Positions 12,241 to 23,761 of a DNA stretch of 64,000 bases are shown in pieces. How positions within the stretch are numbered: position 1 is the first letter of the stretch; each line of letters begins with the position of its first letter. The notes under the pieces are model-generated. The model was not told where the DNA came from. It saw nothing but the letters and a program-made list of their open reading frames with translations, and made no database searches. Position numbers and translations under genes: made by a program. Source of the DNA: Fusarium oxysporum f. sp. lycopersici 4287 (Eukaryota; Ascomycota; Sordariomycetes; Hypocreales; Nectriaceae); NCBI RefSeq assembly GCF_000149955.1, contig NC_030993.1, forward strand, positions 2,313,544 through 2,377,543, in the 5' to 3' direction.

Positions 12241-14117
12241 ATGAGGAACTCGTCTCTCACAGATCAAGATCCTGAAGCATTGGGCCCTTCACAGCAAAGC
12301 AACAGTGAAAATGATACCCTGGAGCCTCGCGAGGATCAACCGCTTCTTCAAGCTCCCGATGAAGACAGTTGGAAACCTCCTCGTGGGTTCGTCTGGATCC
12401 AGTTGGCAATTATGTCGAATGTCTTCCTCTACGGCCTCGATAGTACGATCACCGCTGCGACTTATGCCGTCATCAGCTCCGAGTTCGATGCCGCAAACAC
12501 AGCTTCATGGTTAACTACATCGTATCTTGTCACTAGCACAGCGTTCCAACCTCTCTATGGCAGAGTATCTGATATCTTTGGACGACGGTTGTGCTTCTTC
12601 ATTTCGACTATTACTTTTGCCTTTGGATGTCTTGGATGTGGTGTTGCGAAAAACATCATCTTTCTCAATGTCATGAGAGCATTGACTGGCTTTGGCGGTG
12701 GAGGCTTGATGACAATGGGTAAGTGTGACTCCAAACTCTCCAATCCACTTTCACTGATATGTGAAAGCCACTATCGTCAATTCGGACATGATTCCTTTTA
12801 GAAAGCGCGGCATGTATCAGGCTCTTCAGAACGGTATCTATGGCTTTGGAGCTATTTCTGGAGCTTCCTTTGGTGGCTCGATTGCCGACCATATTGGCTG
12901 GAGATGGTGTTTTCTCTTTCAGGTGCCAGTGTCAATCCTGGCTCTGATCATTGGAGCTCTAGTCGTCTCTGATCAGTCTGGGGGTTTCTCGCTCGATGGC
13001 AATCTAGGTACTGTCTGGCACAGAGTCGACTTCTCTGGGTCACTTCTCCTCGTTGTAGCTATCTCGGTTCAACTTGTGGGACTCAGCCTGGGAGGAAACG
13101 AGCTTCCCTGGGGTAGTCCTTGGGTGATTGGAGCCTTGATTGGGAGCGTTTTCTTGTTTTCTCTTTTCCTCTTCGTTGAGGAAAAGACGAGTGCCATCCC
13201 AGTTATTCCTCTCCGCTTGCTGCAAGGAAGGTTACCAATTGCAACGCAGTGTGCAAACGTCTGCGCAGGCATGGCTGCATATGGGGTAAGTTTCAGCGAG
13301 TTGTCCAGGTTTAGTGATTCAAACTAACCCTTCACGAGTACCTATTCATGCTTCCACTTTTCTTTCAGGTTGTTCTGCTTGACTCAGCCACCACAGCCGG
13401 TGCTCGACTTGCAATTCCTTCACTAGCAACTCCAATTGGTGGTCTTATTGCTGGTGTGGTTATGTCTCGTTGGGGCAAGCTACTTACTCTTGTGCGCACT
13501 GGAGCTCTGTTCATGGTGCTAGGCAACGGCTTGGTGACCTTACTCCAGTTTCAAGATTCGAAGTGGAAGTACTTTGTCTATGTCTTTCCCGCAAACCTTG
13601 GTCAAGGCATTATCTATCCTGGTATACTGTTTACTTCACTCGCCTCATTCGACCACGCCGGTAAGCATATAATTCTCTGCCGATCAAGATTGCCAGCTGA
13701 CAAATTTGCAGACCACGCTGTCACGGCCTCGACAGTGTACCTCATCCGCTCGCTAGGAACCGTCTGGGGTGTTTCAGTCACATCTGCCATCGTTCAGACT
13801 ACACTCAGCGGTCGTCTGCCGGATGCATTGAGTGAGGTACCAGATAAATGGAGAGTATGCCCTTTTTCTTATCACCAACTTCTGTCGTAAAGCCCTTGAT
13901 CGGATGCTAATCGTGCTTTCCCACATAGGTTATTGAGCAAATCAGACACTCTGTTGACTACATCCGTCAATTACCTCCCGATGTGCAACTCAAGGCACGT
14001 CTGGTTTACTATGATGGTTTGAGATATGCCTTTGGCGCCTCGACTGCCGTAGCCCTTCTAGGACTCTGCGCCGCCTTGATTGCCAGCGGAACTAGCCTTC
14101 GAACAACTCACAAGTAG
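12241..14117 (+). CDS. MFS drug/basic amino acid transporter (vacuolar Vba/Fnx1-like)
   Basis: A 14-helix major facilitator, probably moving basic amino acids or drugs across the vacuolar membrane. Five exons, 12241-12718, 12768-13285, 13339-13660, 13712-13854 and 13929-14117, sum to 1650 nt (549 residues) with intact GT-AG junctions. The chosen ATG gives MRNSSLTDQDPEAL; the frame is open upstream, but that stretch is AT-rich leader. Visible motifs: an acidic dileucine EDQPLL near residue 35 (a vacuolar sorting signal in this family), the first helix LYGLDSTITAATYAVI, the MFS loop motif GRVSDIFGRR, GFGGGGLMTM, and YLFMLPLFFQVVLLDSATTA. The neighbour downstream is a tRNA gene. Family assignment is firm; substrate and vacuolar location are inferred. 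Confidence 0.9.
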
Positions 14118-14399
14118 CCAGGAGTGGTCGAGACTTTTGAGTTCTTTCAACGTCAAATGAGTCTCGGTTTCCTGCATAGAGTCAAATTTCTTTTGGCAAG
14201 CGTTCCCTGCATGGCTTTTGCTCATGGTCATTGACAGAGTCCCAGAGCTCCTTAAATAGAACCAATTCGATTTTACAATGCAACACTTGTAAATAGGGGG
14301 ACCCAACCTCGACAACATCCTGTGCCCGCTGATCAGCGTGATGCAGGTAAACAAAGAGGACATATTCCTCTTTGCTGGACAGCCATCAAACAAAAAGTG

Positions 14400-14473
14400 T
14401 GGTTCCGCCCGGGATCGAACCGGGGACCTTCTCGGTGTTAACGAGATGCCATAACCAACTAGACCACGGAACC
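14400..14473 (-). tRNA. tRNA-Val (anticodon AAC)
   Basis: A complete 74-nt cloverleaf without encoded CCA. The acceptor stem is GGTTCCG/CGGAACC with discriminator A. The anticodon stem is TCTCG/CGAGA around loop TTAACAC, giving anticodon AAC. The T arm is CCCGGTTCGATCCCGGG. There is no intron. It is 283 nt beyond the transporter stop and on the opposite strand. Confidence 0.95.
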
Positions 14474-15404
14474 TCGGCTATTTGATTGTTAAAGTCTGAT
14501 TATGACACAAAACATATGCTGAGTGCTGAGTGCTGAGTGCTGATAGCCAATAAACTGATATCTCAAAGTCCTCTAGCAAGAGGCATCAAGGGTCGACATG
14601 GTCGAGGCGATATAGACTTCAGGCCTGAAGTGGGTAAATAACACTCTTAGAGTCTGTGCGTAGCTTCTCGAAGGGAAACATTATTGAAAGAGCGCTGTCC
14701 AGATATGTTAGTCAAGAGACACCAACTACCTCGGCCATGAACAACCTCGAGATCGTCGTACCGACTTTCTTTTTCTTTTCTTTTCAATAATTAATGATCT
14801 CATCGTTTAACCGAAGCGATAGTTACCATAATGATTGGCCTCTCTACCTTAACTGATCCTGAGATACTGACATCGGGACGTTGCAAGTGCAGCTACTCAG
14901 AGAAGGTGGTTGCAACAGGAAGGAGGGAAACAAATGAGTGTTAGTAGGCAGATAGGTAAGGTAGGTATAAAGAAGGGGGCATTCATCACTGCCAATAACT
15001 CAATGTAAGGCAACAATTAGAACCTGATAAAGACAATGAGAGGGTCCTGCACAATAGATGTGCTGTAAATTCCTAGTTGCTGCCGCCTGAAGTGCCAGGT
15101 GCTTGACAGTGGCTGCCAGACATTGAAACTGCCTCCGCGATAGGCCCCTCTTGATCAATATCACACGCGACTAAAATCGTCCCTTCTCTCCTCCTTCCAA
15201 TTTCGTTCTCCTATCCCTACATCATCACCTCCTAAGCTTTCAACCTCACCTACTAACTACAGCATCGCGACCAACTTCAAGCCGGTTCATCAGTATATGG
15301 GGCAGTTAAGAGCGAAACTTCCTTGTTAAATAACCTGCTTTTGCCCTTATTAGTCGAAGTTTCGGGGGTTCTTTCAGAGATTCCAAGGCGCATCAGGGAG
15401 CAGC
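14474..15404. other. Intergenic region with 7-bp tandem repeat; Rec8 promoter
   Basis: No gene seen. Next to the tRNA, 14518-14543 holds 3.7 copies of GCTGAGT. The right part is the CT-rich leader of the rec8 gene (from about 15180), rich in CTCC and CCTAC tracts. Confidence 0.6.
14518..14543. repeat. 7-bp minisatellite (GCTGAGT)3.7
   Basis: Three exact consecutive copies of GCTGAGT and a partial fourth are seen, 45 nt upstream of the tRNA-Val 5' end. Confidence 0.9.
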
Positions 15405-17625
15405 ATGTTCTATAGCCACGAGAGTAAGTCACCTCATGATATATCATCAACTATGGCACAGCTAACATCGCTTCAGTCCTCAGCAATACCCAGTATGGGG
15501 TTGCCACCATCTGGTATATCTTAGCGTCTTCTTTTCGCCTTATTCTACTCACTGACTTTGTAATCCAGGCTCGTCGCCACCGTGGGCAAGTCTAATCAGA
15601 AGCGGTTGACTCGCAAGGCAATTCAACAAGTCAACGTTCCCAAGGCATGCGAGACCATCATCAACCCAGGAGCCCCGTTAGCTCTTCGTCTCCAGGGGAA
15701 CCTCCTTTATGGAGTCTCTCGGGTCTATGCCCAGCAGTGCCGTTATATGCTCTCAGACGCTGAAAAGACACAATCTGACATGATGACCTTCTTTCGAGTT
15801 ATGGACACAAGTGAAACGGACCCAAACGCGGGCAAATCAAAGTAAGATGTCCGTTGTTGCCTCAAAAAGGTCTATGTACTGATATATCCTTCTAAGGCGA
15901 CATCAAATCACCTTGCAGGATGACCCGTCCTTTGATCCTTTGTCGACTATCCCAAAGCTCGACCTTTTGGCTAGCGTTGATGATTTGGTTCTTCTATCCA
16001 CAAAATTTTCGTCACAGGGCAGTGTCTCTCAAATGACTCCTATGGCTCAAGGTTCCAGCTCTTCAGGTTGGGGCAATTCACTGCTCAACTTCGACATTCC
16101 TCAGTCTTCGCATTCTGGCCGAAGCTACCGTCTTCCAACGGATCTTGACCACGATTCTCCTTTCGCAAAACCTTTACATGCGCAGGACCCTGTGGAGGAC
16201 TTCAATCCGTTCGGTGTAGACATTTCAAATATGCCTGGTCTTGACCTCAACTTTGACCTGGACGGCAACCTCATTGAGTTCGGCGACATGGAACCACAAC
16301 TCCCTCCCCTTCCTGGGACGGCGGCATTCGAAGAGCATCTCCAGGTTCAAGCTGCCAACGCAGCCGGCCTCGGCGTCGAAAATGGGCCTCTTGGAGGGGA
16401 CAATGTGATCATCATGGGTGAAGATGCCTTGCCTGACGCTGAGCCTTTCCCCAAGCGTCTTGTTGCCAGAAAAGCCACTTCCTCAGCCGAGCCCAGCTCT
16501 GAATCAGTTTCGACTGAGGAAGCCAAAGCACCACTGCGACGACAAAGACGACGCCGAATCCGCCAAATGGTTGATGGCAAGGACCATGTCGCTGTAACAG
16601 AGGTTCGAAGCTGGTCTATGAACTATCTTGACAACATGAAGGCCAACTACAAATCCCGTCCTGCTACCTCTGTCGCTCAGGCACGCCACAACGCGAAGGC
16701 TCTTCTTTTTGACAATGGGCTTGCGGGTATTGGTAGAGCTTGTTCAGGTGCGGCACACCCTCTCGCAGAACACTTCTCTCGTATGGCTCTCTTGGCGCAG
16801 CTACAGGGAAAGAATCCTGAGCAAGATGCAGAACCTGTGACGCGGAGCCGCCGCCGTGTTTCTGCTGAAGCTTTTAAAGACGAGCAGAATGAAGCACGGA
16901 ATGTCCGTCAGAAGGTAGACCATGCCAACGAGCTTGGGCGTGGTGTTGATTATGACATGGGTGCTATTATGTTTGGTGAAGACATTGCCCCTGAGATGGG
17001 AATGGATGCAGCAAAGGGTCTTGAAGATCGGCACTCCTCATCCATGGCTCCCTGGAGTCGTCCTCCCTCTGCTGCACCTGGTTCGTCTATTCGGGGACAT
17101 GGTAGCGCACAGAAAAGATTCCCTGCTCCAAGTCCTCTGCGTGCCCGCGGTAGTGCAATTCGTCCAATTGAGCGCTGGAGTGATCAGCTTGGGCCGCAGC
17201 ATGGCTCTGACGACTTGGTGATGCTCCGTTCTCAAGATTCTTCTATCGGCGATGAGGGCTTCATGGGTGATGTCGAATTCGGCAATGGCGACCACACACA
17301 GGGCTCTGGTGCAGTCATTGATGCCTCTGCTCTTGACTTCTTAGGCTATGCCACTTCTCGTGCGGAGTCCAAAGGATATACTCGTTCTTGCGACCAAGCT
17401 GACCGTCGCTGGATCGATTTCAATACTCTTACCGACGAGCTCGATGACCCTGCCAACTCCAAGAAGTTCGCATCGGAGGCTTTCATGCATGTTCTCGTTC
17501 TTGCAACTAAGAACGCCATTGCCATCGAGCAAGATGGGATTGCCGACAAAAAGCCCTTCGGCACCATCCGCATTGGCCTCACTCTTCCTCAGCAAGAGGT
17601 CGACGTGGCCGACGAGCTGGCCTAG
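15405..17625 (+). CDS. REC8: Meiotic cohesin kleisin Rec8
   Basis: The alpha-kleisin subunit that closes the Smc1/Smc3 ring and holds sister chromatids in meiosis. Four exons, 15405-15423, 15477-15513, 15569-15841 and 15897-17625, give 2058 nt (685 residues); the first exon is only 19 nt. The N-terminal Rad21/Rec8 domain starts MFYSHEILSNTQYGVATIW and continues with PLALRLQGNLLYGVSRVYAQQ. The middle is long, acidic and disordered, with Arg-rich patches (LRRQRRRRIRQMVDG, TRSRRRVS) of the kind cleaved by separase. A C-terminal winged-helix segment follows (FMHVLVLATKNAIAIEQDG ... FGTIRIGLTL). Rec8 is preferred over mitotic Rad21 because the N-terminus lacks the Rad21-type LAKVWLAAHWEKK pattern and matches Rec8-type spacing. 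Nothing is disrupted. Confidence 0.85.
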
Positions 17626-18029
17626 ACTGGGTTTTGAACCGGCGGGTTCAATTGGTACACTATCATTCATGTGAGTGTTATAGACGCATGGCGATGAAGC
17701 CTACGACAGAAACGATTTTTAATTGGCGATGACTTTACGATCTCAAGCGGCGTTGCCCATTTCATCTTCCAGGGTAATCGGTCACCAAATTCTTGGAGTT
17801 CAGGGAACACTTGATATGAAAGCAAAATGGGAACATAGGTATTGACAGCATATGTGGTGGGATATGGTCAACGGTATACATCTTGATTTGGGGATGGGAA
17901 GCGAGGCAGCAACGAGATATTTCTTGTCCGTAAGCAAGATATTCATTCAGTGGGTAAGCACTCGATACATCATATTCAATGAAACAAAATTTGAAATACT
18001 TCGCACATGATTATTATTATTGATATTAT
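17626..18029. other. Convergent spacer (3' UTRs)
   Basis: 404 nt between the convergent rec8 and Rab escort genes. It is AT-rich toward the right, consistent with both 3' ends. Nothing else seen. Confidence 0.6.
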
Positions 18030-19775
18030 CTAGTCGAAGGGATCATCATCCACTCCACCCTCTCGATCTTCAAACTGCATGTAATCAGCAGATGTGCCCT
18101 CCGAGTCAGCATTAATCAATTTCCAAGCCTCATGAACAGAGTCAAGGATGGAATCATCGAATGCTAGACCCAGCGACGGGAGGGAAAAGGTAGCAATGTC
18201 TCTATCTACGCTCAAAGAGTTTGATCCACCACTCTGTTCGTAGTACACCTGGTAGATGGGTGAAGACACATCTTGACCATTGGAAACAGCGGCAATCAGA
18301 GACGAAAGAGCCTTTTCGAGGACTGATTTCGCCGATGTGGTATAGACAGTGCTAAGATATATAACATCTGTTGACCTTTCGTTAGCATGATCGTCTCTTA
18401 ATCATGTGTCAAGTACAATAATGAAAAGTATGAGGTGTGCATCAGGTTGTCAGAGATAATGATCGTCATTAGGATTCAGACAATGTAGATAAGTATTCGG
18501 TATGTGAATCATCATAACACCAAGGAGAATAAAATAAAGAATAGGATGCAACTCACATTGTCCAGAAGGGCACTCCCCAGTGTCGCTTGAGTGTACCATA
18601 GCATAGACTGGAAACTCGTATGGAGTTTCGTCCTCAATGGTGACAGTGCCCGAAGGAAATGCCACCACTGCGACAGCGGGTGTGGGAGCGCCGTCAGTAA
18701 GCAGTTCAAAGACCGGAGACAAGTTTGACTTTGTGACCACAGTGAGCCTGCTGGTTCGAATACAGCTAGAGTCAGCTGCATCGGCGCCTTGGACCACCAA
18801 TTTGGCCTTGACGTCGATATCATTCATGAATGAGAGCTCCAACGGAGCATCGGGTTGCTCAGATCGTTTCAGATTCTTTATGCCAGATCCCAGCATATAT
18901 ATTGCACCACCGACCGCAGCAGCACGGCAGCCCACTTGAGCCACCTCTGACAATCCACCCCATTTTGGATAGACTGCAGCAAAGCCAGGACCGAAAACAC
19001 CCATCGATGTCAGATGTCGGTTGATGGCGGTCAAGCCATCTCTGACCGATATTTTCCCATCATGACTCAGCGTCAGTGTGATGATATAGGATTGAAGTGC
19101 AGCATCGAGCTTGAACTCTGAGGCCAGGAACTGGGCCAACTCCTCATCAGCACGCGCCTGCCATGTATCGATTTGAGGTTCCGAATCAAAGTCAAGCACA
19201 AACTTGAGGAACTTCATCAGGGACCGCTTGGACCGAGCTGGAATGGACTTGTTGGAGAAGACATCTTCGCGGGTCGATGGTATCCGACTGAGCGACGGTG
19301 TCGACGAGGAATCTGAAGGTGGCTGGAAGATGTAGAAGGAACCGACAGCAAGAAATTCGATCTGGCGAAATGCTTTCGAGTCGACGAGCTGAGTCACCAG
19401 CTTCGACCGCGAATGTATCAGCTGCGGCGCGAGAGCCAAGCTATAGGATCGTGTGGCACCTAAAGCGTCCGCATCTCGCTTCACCTCCGCAGAAGAGAAC
19501 AACTGCGAGGGCTCTGTCAACCGATTCTTCTCAGCCCACTCATCTGCCTCCTGAAGGCTGAACGCGGCTTCGCTGCCTCCGTAGAAGTCGTTGGGGTCGA
19601 CGTGTAGAATATTCTTGCCTGAACGCGACAAAGCTCTTCAAGAATGAAGACTGGGTCAGTCCGACCGAGGCAACATCTCAACAATGGAATCCAAAGCTTA
19701 CAGGGCGAGGAGGGACTGTTGTAGCCCAGTGCCGCTGATCACTACATCCCATAGGGTGTCTGAGAGGGATTCCAT
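18030..19775 (-). CDS. MRS6: Rab escort protein (Rab geranylgeranyltransferase component A)
   Basis: The chaperone that presents Rab/Ypt GTPases to geranylgeranyltransferase II and delivers prenylated Rabs to membranes. Exons 19775-19702, 19635-18557 and 18367-18030 sum to 1491 nt (496 residues). The N-terminus has the GDI/REP dinucleotide-fold motif, DVVISGTGLQQSLLALALS, then NILHVDPNDFYGG. Family elements follow: SYSLALAPQLIHSRSKLV, the middle REP region, QYVIYLST across the second splice, and an acidic C-terminus (EDREGGVDDDPFD) typical of fungal Mrs6. The second intron is long (189 nt). All junctions are canonical and the gene is intact. Confidence 0.92.
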
Positions 19776-20256
19776 GGTGAGGTTGAGGTTGTGAGGATAG
19801 AAGGAGAGGAAGGGAGAGGAAGTTGATCAGCCTTTTTATGATGCGCGAAGTTCGAAGAAGATTTCAGGTGGGGCAGGGTTGCTAAGCAGTGAGTGGAGGC
19901 CAGTAAATAAAATCAGTTGGCCCGTGCACTTCAACTCCCAGCAATGAAAAAGGATTGGCCGAGATTTTCCTCTCTTTTTCTTCTTCTTTTTTCCTCACAA
20001 TCCGCTCAGCCCTCTACGCAATGTCTACCTCTTCTGGCGGAACATTGCTTGTGGCGTGGTAGTTTCATTACTACTCACTTTATGAGTGGTAGAGCAATTT
20101 GTCTTCCGGTATCTCCTGCCCTAGAATAAAGTCTGAAAGGGTGGGTCGAATGGCCTTGACACATTTCTTGATCCAACTTAGTTCATGATTATAATGGTAA
20201 AAGCCACGGCTGTGAGCAATTGTGATCGATATTCTTTTTATTGGGGTATCATTAAT
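19776..20256. other. Intergenic: Rab escort promoter / RRP43 3' end
   Basis: 481 nt between two head-to-tail minus-strand genes. It contains a pyrimidine-rich stretch (TTTTTCTTCTTC-like, near 19970-19990). No gene is supported. Confidence 0.6.
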
Positions 20257-21258
20257 CTATGATTGGGTGATGGCCGCGTTGAACTCCTCCCATCGCTTTG
20301 AGGCCCAGCCCAGGAATTGCTCTGATGTGAGGAACTGGGTCGTCAGGGCAGTTCCTCCATGCTTGGAGATGGATAAGATCTTGACGTCTCCGTCCTTGCA
20401 ATCCACCACGACCGTTACACTCTCATCGCAAAGTGACTCTTCAAGTCTGTCTGGGTCAACGAGTAGCCAGAACCTGCCGTCAGTGGGTCGGTCAGTTTCT
20501 TTGCCGGTAAAGACAACTGCTGTGCATGCGATTGGAATTTTCGTGATGTTGAGAGGTCGGGGCTGTTTGTGGGAGCAGATAATCATCTCTCGGTCAATGT
20601 CGTATCGCGCTCCGGGAAGCTTCGTGTTTCGTACCGCAGCCATTGTAGCAGCCCACGCGGCATCGAACGGGTTTCCATCGAACGAAATGAAAAATATATC
20701 AATGTAGAGCACCCAGTAAGCCACAACGGATCTGTTCTCGTTGCTTGTGTCCTCTTCATCCTCTTCCATGCGATCTTCAAGGTCTTCAGATGGTGGTGTG
20801 TGCCATATTCGCAGGTCATCAGGCTTGATGATTCTGGAGCTGTGAAGAAGGGAGTATATCCGTGTGCTGAGAGTCTGGGCAAGAGTGCTTGGTGGACCAC
20901 CTGGGAGGAACTGAGGAGCGCAACCTGTAGCAAGCTCAATGTTGGGCACCAGGAGGTCGTAGTCTTTCAACTCGGTCTCGGTATTGGAGGCACGATAATT
21001 CGGGATGTTGGGTGTTAAGATAGTCTCGCCTCGGACACCACAAATGACGGTAGTGTCGCCGACGCGAACAACAGCACTCCCATGAGCGTGTGACAAGCTC
21101 GCTAAGTTGACTGTTGGCTTGCGAGATTCGTTTCGGGCTCGGCCATTGCTTCGAGCTGGGCGGATATCATCAGAGGCGGGATCAAGGCTGGCAAGCAGAT
21201 ACGGATGAGGCGACAGCTTGGCGAAAGTCGTCCGCGTGAGTCCTTTATTAGAGGCCAT
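20257..21258 (-). CDS. RRP43: Exosome core subunit Rrp43 (RNase PH-like)
   Basis: A structural RNase-PH-fold subunit of the nine-protein RNA exosome core; it acts in 3'-5' RNA processing and decay in nucleus and cytoplasm. It is a single exon of 333 residues. Visible family features: FAKLSPHPYLLASLDP at the N-terminus, AHGSAVVRVGDTTVICGVRG (first RNase PH strand region), DYDLLVPNIELATGCAPQF, VVAYWVLYIDIFFISFDGNP, FDAAWAATMAAVRNTKLP, and LCDESVTVVVDCKDGDVKIL near the end. The catalytic phosphorolytic residues of bacterial RNase PH are not conserved, as is normal for the eukaryotic core. Intact. Confidence 0.92.
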   Translation of the reverse strand: MASNKGLTRTTFAKLSPHPYLLASLDPASDDIRPARSNGRARNESRKPTVNLASLSHAHGSAVVRVGDTTVICGVRGETILTPNIPNYRASNTETELKDYDLLVPNIELATGCAPQFLPGGPPSTLAQTLSTRIYSLLHSSRIIKPDDLRIWHTPPSEDLEDRMEEDEEDTSNENRSVVAYWVLYIDIFFISFDGNPFDAAWAATMAAVRNTKLPGARYDIDREMIICSHKQPRPLNITKIPIACTAVVFTGKETDRPTDGRFWLLVDPDRLEESLCDESVTVVVDCKDGDVKILSISKHGGTALTTQFLTSEQFLGWASKRWEEFNAAITQS

Positions 21259-23761
21259 AGTAGTGAGTTAAACTAAAGCCTCGGTCAGAAGCTACTGTGA
21301 GTTTGGATTTCGACCGTGGTCGGTTGTTGATATGAGAAATGGATGATGAAAAGCTGGAAGAGATGTTCGCAGCCTCGTGGGGTCCTCGGTGGGGTTCAGT
21401 TGAGCTCCGGCCAGTCAGACAGGCTGCCAGGTGCAAGGCTGACTGACTTCAAGCTCCAACGCAGGGTAAGTTGTCCAAAGAATATTTGTATTGGGATACT
21501 TCGCGATATCAACAATTACATTTGACAAACTACTATTTTACTTGGCTCAAATTGAGTATCATCATCAGTGTTGTTCTCTATTGATGTACGTGACGGGCGC
21601 CAATTATTGCACTGCATTACCCCACCTTTAATCAATGGAGATGGTTTACTTCCTGGCCATATTGGCACAGAGGTTGATGCAATTGAGGAGACTTGTGGCT
21701 ATTGAAATTTTGCTCTCCAACGTCACAACTTCTGTATTGAGAATGCTCTTCGTTATTCTTGAGAAGGGACTTGCCGACCTCTTTTCCCGTTACATTACCC
21801 ACTGTCAAAAGTTCAATCACCAACAACACCGTCAAGATCGACAGTCACAAGAAGCAGAAGTCAACCAACATCACCAACAGCATATTCCGTCTCATCCGAC
21901 ACTTACATCGTGAGGTATCCATGAGGCGTGGCAAAGGCGACAGCAAATTTGACAGGGAGCTTGGATCCTTTGTTGGTCCCATCACATCATGGCATTTATC
22001 CCGCCGCGGTCCGCAGAAACTGTGCATGGGAGGCAACATATCACCAACATGCTTAACGGCCATGATGATGTCGTGCGACTCTCTGTTGGTTCAGGCATTT
22101 TCGATACATCATCGAATGACTAGAGACTCTTTCAACATCGACGCAAACCGTTCCTGGCCCATCATATTACGCTCGGATGATTCTCGACCATTTTGAGATT
22201 CTTAATGCCCGATATGGACAAGGGAATCCTCGAATGAGGTTCGAAGCTTTGAAAGAAAGAAGCGGTGCACGAATCGAAGGACGCATGCGATTAAGTCTCT
22301 AGAAGGCTAATCACTTCTAAGAGCGAATCAGAACTCGCCTGTTACCGCCCGTTGAAGAAGCCATCGAAAATCTGCAAGGATCGTCACTGCGTCTGTCGGC
22401 CAATCATGTTAGCCTATCGCATCTGATCACAGCGTTACATCTTGAAGACTCCACCCTGGTTGCTTCTCCTCTAGACTACCATTCAGCCCCCAAATCCATC
22501 AGCGGCCTCTAAGAGCAATTACCCGTCCTTGGAGGGGGGATAGACCAACGCAGATGGTTCAAGCAAGTGCTTGGATCACGGCTCGAGTGCCAGGAACATC
22601 TTGGCCAGATGTGTCGGGAGTTTCCAGGACCCAATCCTGAGCCTTATTCAGACGCTCATCTTTCCCGTGGTTGTGGATGAGCCAACAGCCGTTGAGAGCT
22701 TAACATTCGGCAGCTATATTATCACAATGCTAATTTCTCGTCCCGTACAGCAAGCGCTAGGTCTCATTTTATTGTGAAGCTATTATAGCGTTCATCACAT
22801 TATCACAGCAGTTTTGGGACAGACGCAATGAAGCATTTGTCTAAGAAACAACTTTTCTTTACAAAGTTTCAAGCACAGAAACAGCATGGCATGCCCCAGC
22901 CATCGTTGATGATGATCCCCGGCCAACATGCAGACCTAGAGCCTGCATCCCGGTCCCTCAACCGGAAAACATCCACATCCCGCCATCGTGTTTCTCTCAT
23001 TATGGATTGACCTTTCTCTTAATTCTGCATGTCACCCACCTTCATCACTCCGCCTGCGTCTGTTTCTCTCAACCACGCCAGCTCGCGGCTGTGTGACAGC
23101 CGAATGATCCACTCATGGGGAGACGGCATTTCATGAGCTGGCCAATATCAGAGCTCCGTCAGCCGCTGGTCCTTGTGTTGACTCGTTTTCTGCACAGACT
23201 CTTCCCGCATGTCAATCTTGAATTACACCTCTTCCTATCCCTGTCTGCCTGCACAGTAGTGACATGCTTGCCGCCGCCGTGTCACAAGAGCCACCCACCA
23301 GCTGCGATATGTTGCTGAGCCTTACCTCTGCAGCTCTGCCATTCTCCGCTCGACGGTGAGGATCCGATCGCCTGAGGCCATATATTCGGCCGCATGCCCA
23401 TTTAGACTCCACTGTAGCTCCCCGTCTTAAGACCCTGCTTCCCAATACCCTAAGTTCAAGGCGTTCGCATCCTTTCGTTTATCATCTGTGTTATTGCCTT
23501 TGTACCTCTAATCGGAGAGTCTGGAATTCTTCGATTCGAGCCGATTGACTGTTTCACCTGTGCGCATTTCACCAGATCGCCATCCATTGAGGGTTCGATA
23601 GACCAGTCAGCCAAGTTGCCGTCTTATGCCCTTGGTCTCGTCTTACTTGAAACACACGCATAACGATATACGAAATCGCCGTTGATGTCGAATTAAAAAG
23701 CCTGTTCCGCGCTCTGTCGCCAAATACCACTAAAATTTACTGAGCTTTAACGCTGGTCGAA
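21259..23761. other. Intergenic region upstream of the ferric reductase
   Basis: About 2.5 kb without an intact gene. A possible decayed coding stretch lies at 22115-22680 (listed separately). The right third is CT-rich and serves as promoter and leader of the ferric reductase. Other open frames overlap each other and have no domain. Confidence 0.5.
22115..22680 (+). pseudogene. Possible decayed coding remnant, unknown family
   Basis: One plus-strand frame reads as protein-like sequence for about 185 codons, broken by only four stops. Readable pieces include YYARMILDHFEILNARYGQG, RTRLLPPVEEAIENLQGSSL, LSANHVSLSHLITALHLEDS and LGGGIDQRRWFKQVLGSRLE. About nine stops would be expected by chance in that length, so the enrichment is modest. 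No ATG-initiated frame covers it and I recognise no domain. It could be a pseudogene, a strongly mis-sequenced gene, or chance. Confidence 0.25.

Noticed and set aside
22115..22680. Repeat-induced point mutation as the cause of the in-frame stops
   Set aside because: Every stop codon is one C-to-T change from a sense codon, so this carries no information. The region is not notably AT-enriched and no second copy is present in the window.
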